Shown here one piece after another: positions 9,739 through 18,086 of a DNA stretch of 64,000 nucleotides. The position numbers and the translations under genes were made by a program. Source of the stretch: Pseudomonas atagonensis (GTDB lineage Bacteria; Pseudomonadota; Gammaproteobacteria; Pseudomonadales; Pseudomonadaceae); NCBI RefSeq assembly GCF_011369485.1, contig NZ_VXCA01000006.1:43527-107526 (forward strand), in the 5' to 3' direction. Each line of letters opens with the position of its first letter. Within the stretch, counting starts at the first letter, position 1. Below the pieces are notes generated by a model. The model had not been told where the DNA came from. It worked only from the letters and a program-made list of their open reading frames with translations, and made no database searches.

Positions 9739-10269
9739 TCACTCTCCGAGTGGCGCCGCGTCAGCCGCGGCCACTTGCAACAACAATCCCTTGCGACCCA
9801 CCACGCGCACGGTTTGTCCGCTGTGCAGCGGTGTGGCGCTGAGCACCTGCCAGCGTTCTCCCTGCAATTGCACCCAACCGTTGCGCGCATCGCCCGGTTG
9901 TACCGTGGTGATCGCGGTCACGCTGCCGAGCAGTCCGGCGTCGCCACTGACCGCGTGGCGCGGGCGAGTCTTCAGCGCTCGAATCAACAGCGCGACCAGC
10001 AGCAGGGCGCTGATCAGACCGAGGCCAATCATCATTGGCACCGGCAATTCGGCGTTACTCAAAATCAGCGCGCCAATCACGAACATGACAATCCCGCCGA
10101 GGCCGATCACCCCGTAATTGGGCAGCGCGGCCTCGGCAATCAGAAACGTGATGCCCAAAGTGATCAGCCACAGACCGAGCGGGCTCATCGCCGGCAACGG
10201 CGTGTCTGCGGCGAGGGCGGATCCGCTCAGCAGCAGTAGCAAGGCAGACGCACAACATCGGCTGTTCAC
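9739..10269 (-). CDS. NfeD family membrane protein (short form)
   Basis: This 176-residue protein starts at GTG 10269, chosen because GGAGG stands just upstream and a clean signal peptide follows ([16 protein letters not shown]). Three or four hydrophobic segments (about 30-105) precede a C-terminal OB-fold-like NfeD domain ([20 protein letters not shown]). It lacks the N-terminal ClpP-like protease of long NfeD proteins. It is the standard partner of the slipin just downstream. Longer frames up to 10341 exist but lack a comparable ribosome site. Confidence 0.88.
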   Translation of the reverse strand: MNSRCCASALLLLLSGSALAADTPLPAMSPLGLWLITLGITFLIAEAALPNYGVIGLGGIVMFVIGALILSNAELPVPMMIGLGLISALLLVALLIRALKTRPRHAVSGDAGLLGSVTAITTVQPGDARNGWVQLQGERWQVLSATPLHSGQTVRVVGRKGLLLQVAAADAAPLGE

Positions 10270-10443
10270 GTGACCCTCCGCGAGCGTCATGGCTGGTTCT
10301 TTCAGTCTAGTTGAGGGTTGCGCTGGATGAATTTTGATCAATGTGCGCAGGTGTCCGGTGAGCGGATTTCCTTTCGCACGCGGCCTGCCGAACTAGACTC
10401 AAAGACACAGGAACCAACGTTCAGCGCAACACCGAGGTGCATC

Positions 10444-10905
10444 ATGCGCATGGCTAGAAAAGTGCAAAGCAGCCTGACCCGGGCGCATTGCGACTACGAC
10501 ATCGTTGCCCATCCGCACTCGTCCAGCAGTCTGGAAACCGCCCGCGTGTCCGGGGTTCCGGCCGAGCGGGTGGCAAAATCGGTGATCCTCGACGATCACC
10601 ACGGGCACTACCTGATGGCGGTGTTGCCTGCCAGCCGTCACCTGGACTTGAGCAAAGTGCGCAGCAGTGGCGAATGGCAGATCACTCGCGAAAGCAACCT
10701 GGCGCACATCTTCGACGACTGCGAACGCGGCGCGGTGCCGCCGCTGGGTGATTCCTACGGGCTGGACATGGTCATCGACCCGCTGCTGACCCGCCAGCAA
10801 GACATCTATCTGGAGGCCGGCAACCATCACAACCTGCTGCACATGGGCATGCCGGAGTTTCTGAAAATGGTGCCGCATGCCGAGGTGCGAGAGTTGAGTC
10901 ACTAA
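10444..10905 (+). CDS. YbaK/ProX-type aminoacyl-tRNA deacylase domain protein
   Basis: This 153-residue protein fits the YbaK/aminoacyl-tRNA editing fold, including SGVPAERVAKSVIL and a Gly/Asp-rich C-terminal half. Family members hydrolyse mis-charged tRNAs such as Cys-tRNA(Pro) or Ala-tRNA(Pro) in trans. The first ATG of the conserved region is taken as the start; an in-frame extension to 10318 is judged non-coding. It is divergent from nfeD and seems monocistronic, with a REP pair following. The exact tRNA specificity cannot be read. Confidence 0.82.
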   Translation: MRMARKVQSSLTRAHCDYDIVAHPHSSSSLETARVSGVPAERVAKSVILDDHHGHYLMAVLPASRHLDLSKVRSSGEWQITRESNLAHIFDDCERGAVPPLGDSYGLDMVIDPLLTRQQDIYLEAGNHHNLLHMGMPEFLKMVPHAEVRELSH

Positions 10906-10929
10906 AATCGCGACGCAGCCACTGACGCT

Positions 10930-10995
10930 TTCGCGAGCAAGCCCGCTCCCACAGGTTGAACGCATTCCCCTGTGGGAGCGGGCTTGCTCGCGAAT
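10930..10995. repeat. REP/BIME inverted repeat
   Basis: TTCGCGAGCAAGCCCGCTCC and its reverse complement flank a short spacer. The two arms are about 24 bases each, and the element sits between the deacylase and DUF2789 genes. It is the commonest palindrome family in this window. Confidence 0.9.
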
Positions 10996-11032
10996 GATCT
11001 TTCACACACAGATTTCTTGAAGGAGATCAGCA

Positions 11033-11278
11033 ATGGAACAACCCACTCACAGCCTTCCCTCCCTGTTCAAACAACTCGGCCTGGACAACGACCCGGTCAG
11101 CATTGATCAGTTCATTGCCACCCATTCCCCGTTGAAACCTGAACTGCATTTGGCGGACGCGTTTTTCTGGACGAAGAGCCAATCGCAGTTTTTACGGGAC
11201 GAGATTCTCGATGATGCCGATTGGGCGGAGGTGGTGGATCAGTTGAATTTGTTGATGCGGAAAGGGCGTTCAGGCTAA
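11033..11278 (+). CDS. DUF2789 domain protein
   Basis: This small protein of 81 residues matches the pseudomonad DUF2789 family in length and pattern: SLFKQLGLDNDPVSIDQFI at the N-terminus, HLADAFFWTKSQSQFL in the middle and a terminal helix. No enzymatic motif is visible. GGAGATC stands about 8 bases before the ATG. The function is unknown. Confidence 0.82.
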   Translation: MEQPTHSLPSLFKQLGLDNDPVSIDQFIATHSPLKPELHLADAFFWTKSQSQFLRDEILDDADWAEVVDQLNLLMRKGRSG

Positions 11279-11346
11279 TCAACTTCTACCCGCTGTCATT
11301 TAGCTGGAGTTGCCAGTTGTAGGTGATCGAAAAATAGACCAAAATC

Positions 11347-11366
11347 AAGACCTAAATTGAGGTCTT
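11347..11366. promoter_or_regulatory. Palindrome upstream of toxin-antitoxin operon
   Basis: AAGACCT-AAATTG-AGGTCTT is a perfect 7-bp inverted repeat with a 6-bp spacer, ending 5 bases before the antitoxin ATG. Phd/YefM-type antitoxins bind such palindromes to repress their own operon, so this is a likely operator. Its right arm also contains the GAGGT ribosome-site-like stretch. Confidence 0.55.
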
Positions 11367-11371
11367 TTATT

Positions 11372-11617
11372 ATGCAGAGTGTTTTGGCCGATATGGCTGT
11401 CAGTGTTTCCGAACTAAAGAAAAACCCATCCGCCGTTCTAAGCGGCGCTCATGGCGGTGCTGTGGCCGTTCTCAATCACAACCGCGTCATGGGTTACATG
11501 GTGCCTGCCGATGTTTACGAAGCAATGATGGAGAGGCTTGATGATCTAGAGCTTGCTGAAATCGTTCGCGCCCGCAGCCATGAGACGCCAATTTCGGTAA
11601 GCCTGGATGACCTATAA
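11372..11617 (+). CDS. Phd/YefM-family antitoxin
   Basis: This 81-residue protein has the Phd/YefM N-terminal DNA-binding pattern (MAVSVSELKKNPSAVLS, VAVLNHNRVMGYMVPADVYEAM) and an acidic C-terminal tail that would wrap the toxin. ATG 11372 is preferred over the upstream TTG at 11357. It overlaps the toxin gene by 11 bp, antitoxin first, as is typical. Base composition is visibly less GC-rich than its neighbours, suggesting acquisition by transfer. Confidence 0.87.
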   Translation: MQSVLADMAVSVSELKKNPSAVLSGAHGGAVAVLNHNRVMGYMVPADVYEAMMERLDDLELAEIVRARSHETPISVSLDDL

Positions 11618-11888
11618 GCTCGAATTTCTGCCGTCTGCTCATAAAGAGTGGAATAAGTTGGGTCATACGCTTCGAGAACAATTCAAAAAGAAGCTTGGTG
11701 AGAGGTTGAAGCTGCCACGGGTCTCTGCCGATGCGCTGCATGGAATGCCTGACTGTTACAAAATCAAGCTTAAGGCTTCCGGTTATCGCCTGGTTTATCA
11801 GGTGATTGATGAACGGGTTGTTGTCTCTGTGGTTGCAGTGGGCAAACGTGAGCGCAGTGGTGTTTACGAGAATGCGAAAAAGCGTTGA
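11607..11888 (+). CDS. RelE/ParE-family toxin
   Basis: This basic 93-residue protein has the RelE fold pattern: YKLEFLPSAHKEWNKL at the start, a helix hairpin, then YKIKLKASGYRLVYQVIDERVVVSVVAVGKRER. The last segment carries the basic residues (Lys, Arg) that RelE-type mRNases use on the ribosome. It overlaps the antitoxin gene by 11 bp. RelE-like endoribonuclease activity is more likely than ParE gyrase inhibition because of the GYRLVYQV...VGKR block, but this is not certain. Confidence 0.87.
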   Translation: MTYKLEFLPSAHKEWNKLGHTLREQFKKKLGERLKLPRVSADALHGMPDCYKIKLKASGYRLVYQVIDERVVVSVVAVGKRERSGVYENAKKR

Positions 11889-11941
11889 GTAGCCACTGAG
11901 CGAAATTCCTTTCCCCCGAATCAGTTCAATTGTTTCAAAAC

Positions 11942-11990
11942 TTGACTGAATTTCCCCTCCAATGCGATATTGATAGTTAGCAAACTAACA
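11942..11990 (+). promoter_or_regulatory. marR promoter with MarR-type operator
   Basis: A -35 TTGACT (11942-11947), an 18-bp spacer and a -10 GATATT (11966-11971) are followed at once by the palindrome GTTAG-CAAA-CTAAC (11976-11989). TTAG-N4-CTAA is a typical MarR-family operator, and its position over the start site predicts repression of the whole exporter operon by its own MarR protein. Confidence 0.55.
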
Positions 11991-11992
11991 GT

Positions 11993-12460
11993 GTGCATTG
12001 TCCCGTGCCCGATTCCCTCGACGCTCTCCAGATGAACATCAGCAGTGCCATGGTGGTGGCCGCCAGGCATTGGCGGAAGATCTGCCAGACCACGCTGGTC
12101 AACTATGGAATTTCCGAAGCCTGCGCCGTGCCGTTGTTGATGATCGGGCGGCTGGGCGAGGGTGTGCGCCAAGTGCAGGTGGCGCAGGCGGCGGGGATGG
12201 AGTCGCCGTCGCTGGTGCGCCTGCTCGATCAGCTGTGCCATTCGGGCTACGTCTGCCGTACCGAAGACGCGCAGGATCGCCGCGCCAAGTGCCTGAGCCT
12301 GACCGACAGCGGTCGTGAGCTGGTGCAAGCGGTCGAAGTCGAACTGGTGCGCCTGCGTCACGAAGTGCTCGAAGGCATCGATCAAAGTGATCTGGAGGCT
12401 ACGCTTCGGGTACTGCGCGCTTTTGAGGCGGCGAGTCCGCCAGTGGTGGTCAATTCTTGA
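11993..12460 (+). CDS. MarR-family transcriptional regulator
   Basis: This 155-residue protein has the MarR winged-helix core (QVAQAAGMESPSLVRLLDQL recognition region; RTEDAQDRRAKCLSLTDSG wing). It is probably the local repressor of the exporter genes behind it, relieved by a phenolic or aromatic ligand as in related systems. The GTG at 11993 follows the operator by only a few bases and has no ribosome site; GTG 12005 and ATG 12032 are alternatives. Its stop codon overlaps the TTG start of the FUSC gene. Confidence 0.88.
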   Translation: MHCPVPDSLDALQMNISSAMVVAARHWRKICQTTLVNYGISEACAVPLLMIGRLGEGVRQVQVAQAAGMESPSLVRLLDQLCHSGYVCRTEDAQDRRAKCLSLTDSGRELVQAVEVELVRLRHEVLEGIDQSDLEATLRVLRAFEAASPPVVVNS

Positions 12461-14520
12461 ACGGTTTTTTCTCCGGTATTCCGCCGGCCCGGGACTGGTT
12501 CTACGGGGTCCGAACCTTTGCGGCGTCGATGATCGCGCTGTACATCGCCCTGCTCATGCAAATGCCGCGTCCGTATTGGGCGATGGCCACGGTGTACATC
12601 GTCTCCAGCCCGTTCCTCGGGCCGACCAGCTCCAAAGCCTTGTACCGCGCCATCGGCACCTTTCTCGGTGCGGCGGCGGCGGTTTTTTTCGTGCCGATGT
12701 TCGTGCAGAGCCCTTATGTTTTGGTGGTGGTCATCGCGCTGTGGACGGGGATTCTGTTGTTCCTGTCATTGCATTTGCGGACAGCCAACAGCTACGCGCT
12801 GATGCTCGCCGGCTACACCTTGCCGCTGATTGCCCTGCCGGTGGTGGATAACCCGCTGGCGGTGTGGGACGTCGCGGAAGCGCGTACCGAAGAGATCTTC
12901 CTCGGCATCGCCGTCGCCGCTGTGGTGGGTGCGATGTTCTGGCCGCGTCGTCTGGCGCCCGTGTTCAACGATGCCGTGAGCAAGTGGTTCGCCGACGCGA
13001 CAACCTACAGCCTGAAATTCCTCAGCCGCGACGTGCAGCCCGAAGAAGTCACGGCGCTGCGCATGGCCATGGTCGCCAGCTTCAACAGCCTCGAATTGAT
13101 GATCGGCCAGTTGCCCCACGAAGGCTCGCGGCCGCAAACCGTGCGCAACACCAAAGAACTGCGCGGGCGCATGATCCATCTGCTGCCGGTGATCGATGCG
13201 CTGGAAGACTCGCTCTACGCGCTCGAACGGCGTACGCCAGAGTTGGTGGAGAAATTCGCGCCGCTGCTGGCCGCGACCCGCGAATGGCTCGGGCACAAGG
13301 ATGCCGATCTCGACCGCTGGCAAGCCTTGAAAGATCAGCTCGAGGCCCTGCAACCAAGCGCCGAAGCGCTGGAAGATCGCAAGCAGTTGCTGTTCTCCAA
13401 CTCGATTTATCGCCTCGGCGAATTCATCGATCTGTGGCAGGACTGCCGCAGCCTGCAGGATGCGATTCTCTGCGAACGCCAGGACAGTTGGCGCGCGGTA
13501 TACCGGCACTGGCGACTCGGGCGTCTGACGCCGTTTATCGACCGTGGCCTGATGCTGTATTCGGTGGTCTCGACGATTTTGGCCATCATCGTCGCCTCGA
13601 CGCTGTGGATTTTGCTGGGCTGGCCTGACGGCGGCAGCGCGGTGATTCTGGCAGCGGTGGCGTGCAGTTTCTTCGCCTCGATGGACGACCCGGCGCCGCA
13701 GATCTACCGGTTCTTTTTCTGGACCGGGATGTCGGTGCTGTTCGCCAGCCTTTATCTGTTTTTGATCCTGCCGAACCTGCATGACTTTCCGATGCTGGTG
13801 CTGGCGTTTTCGATTCCGTTCATTTGTGTCGGCACTCTGACGGTGCAGCCGCGTTTCTACCTCGGCATGCTGCTGACGCTGGTCAACACCTCGTCGTTCA
13901 TCAGCATTCAGGGCGCTTACGACGCGGACTTCTTTGCTTTTGTGAACTCCAACCTTGCCGGTCCGATGGGTTTGTTGTTCGCGTTTATCTGGACTTTGAT
14001 CGCCCGTCCGTTCGGCGTCGAACTGGCGGCCAAACGTCTGACCCGTTTCAGTTGGAAGGACATCGTGCACATGACCGAGCCGGCCAACTTGGCCGAACAC
14101 CGGCAACTGGGCGTGCAGTTGCTCGACCGTTTGATGCAGCACCTGCCACGGCTGGCGATGACGGGGCAGGACACCGGCATCGCCATGCGTGAAGTGCGTG
14201 TCGGGCTGAATCTGCTCGACTTGCTCGCCTACACCCCGCGAGTGACCGGCGCGCCGAACGTTTTGTTGCAGCAAGTGGTCAGTGAAGTCGGCGAGTATTT
14301 CCGCGCCTGCCTCAAGGCCGGCGAACGCTTGCCGGCGCCGGCCGCATTGCTGATGACCATGGATCGCACCCGTCGCGCACTCAATGGCCACGGCGACGAT
14401 GAAACCCGTCTAAACCTGTTGCACGCCTTGAGCGGTTTGCGTCTGGCGTTGCTGCCCGGCGTTGAATTCGTTTCCAGCGCCGAGCCCGAAGAACCGCTGC
14501 CCGATGGAGCGCCCCTATGA
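12457..14520 (+). CDS. FUSC-family (AaeB-like) inner membrane exporter
   Basis: This 687-residue protein contains two hydrophobic blocks (about residues 15-165 and 365-520), each followed by a long soluble stretch, the layout of FUSC/AaeB/YccS proteins. It starts at TTG 12457, overlapping the marR stop. With the DUF1656, HlyD and OMF genes downstream it forms a tripartite exporter, likely for aromatic acids or other toxic small molecules. The substrate is inferred only from the AaeAB family. Confidence 0.9.
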   Translation: MNGFFSGIPPARDWFYGVRTFAASMIALYIALLMQMPRPYWAMATVYIVSSPFLGPTSSKALYRAIGTFLGAAAAVFFVPMFVQSPYVLVVVIALWTGILLFLSLHLRTANSYALMLAGYTLPLIALPVVDNPLAVWDVAEARTEEIFLGIAVAAVVGAMFWPRRLAPVFNDAVSKWFADATTYSLKFLSRDVQPEEVTALRMAMVASFNSLELMIGQLPHEGSRPQTVRNTKELRGRMIHLLPVIDALEDSLYALERRTPELVEKFAPLLAATREWLGHKDADLDRWQALKDQLEALQPSAEALEDRKQLLFSNSIYRLGEFIDLWQDCRSLQDAILCERQDSWRAVYRHWRLGRLTPFIDRGLMLYSVVSTILAIIVASTLWILLGWPDGGSAVILAAVACSFFASMDDPAPQIYRFFFWTGMSVLFASLYLFLILPNLHDFPMLVLAFSIPFICVGTLTVQPRFYLGMLLTLVNTSSFISIQGAYDADFFAFVNSNLAGPMGLLFAFIWTLIARPFGVELAAKRLTRFSWKDIVHMTEPANLAEHRQLGVQLLDRLMQHLPRLAMTGQDTGIAMREVRVGLNLLDLLAYTPRVTGAPNVLLQQVVSEVGEYFRACLKAGERLPAPAALLMTMDRTRRALNGHGDDETRLNLLHALSGLRLALLPGVEFVSSAEPEEPLPDGAPL

Positions 14521-14726
14521 TCGGTGATCTGGACATCAGCGGCATTTTCCTGCCGACCCTGCTGGTGTTGATGGGCATCACTTATGTGCTGTTTTTGTTG
14601 GTGCATGCCGTGCTGACGCGCGTGCACTTTTACCGTCTGGTCTGGCACCGGGCATTGTTCAACGTGGCCCTCTACGCGGTACTGCTGTACGGCGTGGACT
14701 CACTCAGTCGATACCTGATGACATGA
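14517..14726 (+). CDS. DUF1656 small membrane protein (AaeX-like)
   Basis: This 69-residue protein has two transmembrane segments (about 10-30 and 44-62), the usual small partner between FUSC and HlyD genes. It overlaps both neighbours by 4 bp (ATGA), so translation of the operon is coupled. Its molecular role is unknown. Confidence 0.88.
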   Translation: MIGDLDISGIFLPTLLVLMGITYVLFLLVHAVLTRVHFYRLVWHRALFNVALYAVLLYGVDSLSRYLMT

Positions 14727-15625
14727 AAAAACCGTTTTTGACCCTCGGTCGCGTGGTACTGACCCTGCTGATCGTGACTTTTGCCGTTGTCCTCGTCTGG
14801 CGCATGGTGATGTATTACATGTTCGCGCCGTGGACCCGTGACGGCCACATTCGCGCCGACATCATCCAGATCGCCCCGGACGTGTCCGGTTTGATCCAGC
14901 AGGTGGAAGTGAAAGACAACCAGTTGATCAAGCGTGGTCAGGTGTTGTTCAGTATCGACCAGGACCGCTTCAAACTGGCCCTGCGTCAGGCCAAGGCAGC
15001 CGTCGCCGACCGCGAAGAAACCCTCGCCCAAGCGCAGCGTGAAGCCAAGCGTAACCGTGGCCTCGGCAACCTCGTGCCGGCCGAGCAACTGGAAGAAAGC
15101 CAATCGAAAGTCGCCCGCGCGCAATCGGCACTGGCCGAAGCGTTGGTGACCGTGGACAGCGCCCAGCTCAACCTCGACCGCTCGGTGATCCGCAGTCCGG
15201 TCGACGGTTACGTCAACGACCGTGCGCCGCGCCCGCAGGAATTCGTCACCGCCGGACGTCCGGTGTTGTCGGTGGTCGACAGTAACTCGTTTCACATCGA
15301 CGGTTATTTCGAAGAAACCAAACTCGACGGTATTCATGTCGGCCAATCGGTGGATATCCGCGTGATCGGCGACAAAGCCAAGCTGCGCGGGCATGTCGAA
15401 AGCATCGTTGCCGGTATCGAAGACCGCGACCGCACCAGCGGCAGCAACCTGCTGCCGAACGTCAACCCGGCGTTCAGCTGGGTGCGGCTGGCGCAGCGGA
15501 TTCCGGTGCGGATCGCCTTTGATGACGTGCCGGAAGACTTCCGCATGATCGCCGGGCGTACGGCCACGGTGTCGATCATCGACGATCAGCCAGTCGACAA
15601 GCGCAAGCAGGAGCCCGGGCAATGA
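14723..15625 (+). CDS. HlyD/AaeA-type periplasmic membrane fusion protein
   Basis: This 300-residue protein has one N-terminal membrane anchor (about 10-30), a biotinyl-lipoyl-like region split around a coiled-coil hairpin (QAKAAVADREETLAQAQREA...) and a beta-barrel segment (VIRSPVDGYVNDRAPRPQEF). It would link the FUSC pump to the outer membrane factor. It overlaps both neighbours by 4 bp. Confidence 0.92.
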   Translation: MKKPFLTLGRVVLTLLIVTFAVVLVWRMVMYYMFAPWTRDGHIRADIIQIAPDVSGLIQQVEVKDNQLIKRGQVLFSIDQDRFKLALRQAKAAVADREETLAQAQREAKRNRGLGNLVPAEQLEESQSKVARAQSALAEALVTVDSAQLNLDRSVIRSPVDGYVNDRAPRPQEFVTAGRPVLSVVDSNSFHIDGYFEETKLDGIHVGQSVDIRVIGDKAKLRGHVESIVAGIEDRDRTSGSNLLPNVNPAFSWVRLAQRIPVRIAFDDVPEDFRMIAGRTATVSIIDDQPVDKRKQEPGQ

Positions 15626-17064
15626 ACAGGGCGCTGATGATCGCCGGGTTGGGCGTGATGCTCTCGGCCTGTCAGATGGTCGGGCCGGATTATCACGTGC
15701 CCGAAGACGCTGCGGTCCAGCGCAAAGACTTTCAGGGCGAGTTGGCGGTGGACGGCAAACCGGTGGTGTCGGCGCCCGTGCCGGCCGACTGGTGGCGGTT
15801 GTACAAGGACCCGCGTCTGGATCAACTGGTGCAGCAGGCCATGGCCTCCAACACCGATCTGCGCGTTGCGGCGGCTAACTTGCAACGCGCCCGTGCTCAG
15901 GTCGATGAGGCCGAGGCAGCCGGTGGCTGGAGCGCTGGCGTGAAAATGGGCGCACAGCGCTTGCAGGAATCCGGTCAGGCATTTTTGCTGCCGGAAAAAG
16001 TGCCGGTTGCCAACGTCGGCGATATTGGCATCAGCGCTTCGTATCAGTTTGACCTGTGGGGCACGCTGCAGCGCGGGATCGAAGGCGCGAAGGCCAATGC
16101 CGACGCGACTCAGGCTGCCGCCGACACCGCACGCATCACGCTGGTGGCGGACGTGGTTCGTGCCTATACGCAAGTCTGCGCGGCCAACGAAGAACGGGAA
16201 ATTGCTCAGCACTCCCTCGATCTGCAATCGCAAGGCACTACGCTGATCCAGCGTTTGCGTGACGCCGGACGGGGCGATGAAACCCAGGTCACCCGTTCGC
16301 AAACCCAATTCAAATCCCTGCGCGCCGACTTGCCGCGCTACGAAGCGGCGCGTCAGGCCGGTTTGTTCCGCCTGTCGATGTTGCTGGCCAAACCGGTCGA
16401 TCAGTTGCCTGCCGGCACTGCAACCTGCGCCGAACTGCCGAAAATCGCCCAATTGGTGCCGGTTGGCGATGGCGCCGCGCTGCTCAAGCGCCGCCCGGAT
16501 ATTCGTCAGGCTGAACGACGTCTGGCGGCTTCGACCGCCGGCATCGGCGTCGCCACCGGCGAGCTGTACCCGGACATCAGCATCGGCGCGACTATCGGCA
16601 CCGTCGGCATCATCGACGACCTCGGTGATCCGTCGACCAATCGCTGGGGCTTCGGCCCGTCGCTGAGCTGGAAAGTCCCGACCAATGGCGCTCGTGCGCG
16701 CATTCGCGAAGCAGAAGCGGCGACACAGGGTGCACTGGCGCATTTCGATGGCGTAGTGCTCAACGCCATTCGCGAAACCCAGACCGGCCTGGCCCAATAC
16801 TCGGCGTTACTGCAACGTCGCGATGCGCTGGCCGAAGCCGAACAGTCGGCGAAACTCGCCGCAGACCAGACTCACCGCTTCTTCCAGGCCGGCCGCGAGT
16901 CGTTCCTCGCCGACCTGCAAGCGACGCGAACCTACACCGACGTCACCGCGCAACTGGCCGCCGCCAATACGCAAGTTGCGATGAGCCAGATCGATTTGTT
17001 CCTTGCCCTCGGCGGCGGTTGGGAAAGCGGACGAACGCAAGCTTCAAGCGCGAGCAAACCCTGA
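15622..17064 (+). CDS. NodT-family outer membrane efflux lipoprotein
   Basis: This 480-residue protein has lipobox LSAC (Cys17), the NodT signature start (MVGPDYHVPE) and two OEP repeats (about 60-265 and 275-470) including RPDIRQAERRLAA. It forms the outer-membrane channel of the FUSC exporter. It is the last gene of the MarR-FUSC-DUF1656-HlyD-OMF operon, and no hairpin terminator is obvious after it. Confidence 0.93.
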   Translation: MNRALMIAGLGVMLSACQMVGPDYHVPEDAAVQRKDFQGELAVDGKPVVSAPVPADWWRLYKDPRLDQLVQQAMASNTDLRVAAANLQRARAQVDEAEAAGGWSAGVKMGAQRLQESGQAFLLPEKVPVANVGDIGISASYQFDLWGTLQRGIEGAKANADATQAAADTARITLVADVVRAYTQVCAANEEREIAQHSLDLQSQGTTLIQRLRDAGRGDETQVTRSQTQFKSLRADLPRYEAARQAGLFRLSMLLAKPVDQLPAGTATCAELPKIAQLVPVGDGAALLKRRPDIRQAERRLAASTAGIGVATGELYPDISIGATIGTVGIIDDLGDPSTNRWGFGPSLSWKVPTNGARARIREAEAATQGALAHFDGVVLNAIRETQTGLAQYSALLQRRDALAEAEQSAKLAADQTHRFFQAGRESFLADLQATRTYTDVTAQLAAANTQVAMSQIDLFLALGGGWESGRTQASSASKP

Positions 17065-17157
17065 CGCCGTAGCTATGCTTTGAAGTGTTGGAAGGGTGCC
17101 TCGAGCAACGCACTCTTTCAGCGCACATTGCTAGCGCTGGTCTAGGGGAAACCAATA

Positions 17158-17793
17158 ATGAAAAACCCTTACGCTCTCGGCTTCTGGTGCGCCCTCGCAG
17201 CGCTGGTGCTGCTCTCGGCCACCTATTTCTACGGCATCATGCTGGCCCACCAGATCGACAAGGCGATGGTGTTCCTCGACAGTGCGACGGCGCTGATCGC
17301 GGTGATGGCCATCGTCGTCGTAGCCTGGGCCTCGGTTCAGGTGCAGCGGGTCAAGAAACGACAACTTGAACAGGGTAAAACCCTGGTGCTGATCTGGGAC
17401 ACCAAAGTCGCCCTGCGTCGGGTCGAAACCGTGTTCGACCGGTATTTCTGGGGCAGTTACTGGCAGCCCGGGCGCACCTTCGCCGAAGTCATGGGCGAAC
17501 TCACCGGCACGCCGCTGGAAAAAAGCCTTGAAGCGCTGAAGAAGCAGTGTCTGGAACTCGACAAGCAGATCGCCGACGAGGGCTGGCACTGGCTGAACAA
17601 TGCCCGCGAACTCTCGGACGTCGCCACGGCCATGGCCCGCGAGCGTTATCAGCTGGATTTCTGCGACCCGCGCGCCGACGGGCCGGGCGGGGCGGTGATT
17701 GATCGGGATTTTGAAGTGCTGGTCTACACGTGGACCGCGCGGCTGAAAAGCTTTGATCATCAACTGGATGAGATCGAGCTTCAGTATTCCTGA
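17158..17793 (+). CDS. Conserved membrane protein of unknown function
   Basis: I do not recognise a family. The 211-residue protein has two N-terminal transmembrane segments (about 8-28 and 40-62) and a soluble C-terminal part rich in charged helices and aromatic residues (FDRYFWGSYWQPG). The two-segment anchor plus cytoplasmic domain recalls small pseudomonad proteins annotated only as hypothetical. GGGGAAA lies before the ATG. It seems monocistronic, with a REP pair after it. Confidence 0.75.
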   Translation: MKNPYALGFWCALAALVLLSATYFYGIMLAHQIDKAMVFLDSATALIAVMAIVVVAWASVQVQRVKKRQLEQGKTLVLIWDTKVALRRVETVFDRYFWGSYWQPGRTFAEVMGELTGTPLEKSLEALKKQCLELDKQIADEGWHWLNNARELSDVATAMARERYQLDFCDPRADGPGGAVIDRDFEVLVYTWTARLKSFDHQLDEIELQYS

Positions 17794-17816
17794 GCGGCGT
17801 CGTTCTCTCTGGCCCC

Positions 17817-17883
17817 TTCGCGAGCAAGCCCGCTCCCACAGGTTGAGCGCATTCCTCCTGTAGCAGCGGGCTTGCTCGCGAAG
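17817..17883. repeat. REP/BIME inverted repeat
   Basis: Arms CTTCGCGAGCAAGCCCGCTC and the reverse complement surround a short spacer. The right arm has a GTAGCAGC variant where other copies read GTGGGAGC. The rest of the 293-bp gap (17794-18086) shows no further gene. Confidence 0.9.
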
Positions 17884-18086
17884 GCGACGGCGAAAATTGC
17901 GAAACTCTTCCAGCCAGTCGACTGTCCACACTCCCCATAGACACTCTTTCACCTTTAATCATTGGGCCGCCCCGCGCGGCCAGTGCTAATCTCCACCGCT
18001 GAATTCAGCGGAGTCGAGCCGCGACCCGGTCACGGGTTCAGGGAAGACGACCCCACTCACAGCCACGGAAATCGATCAGGTCATTC

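Noticed and set aside
12766..14391. Minus-strand open frame of about 541 codons opposite the FUSC gene
   Set aside because: His/Gln/Arg-rich translation typical of antisense GC-rich frames, with no motif or start signal.
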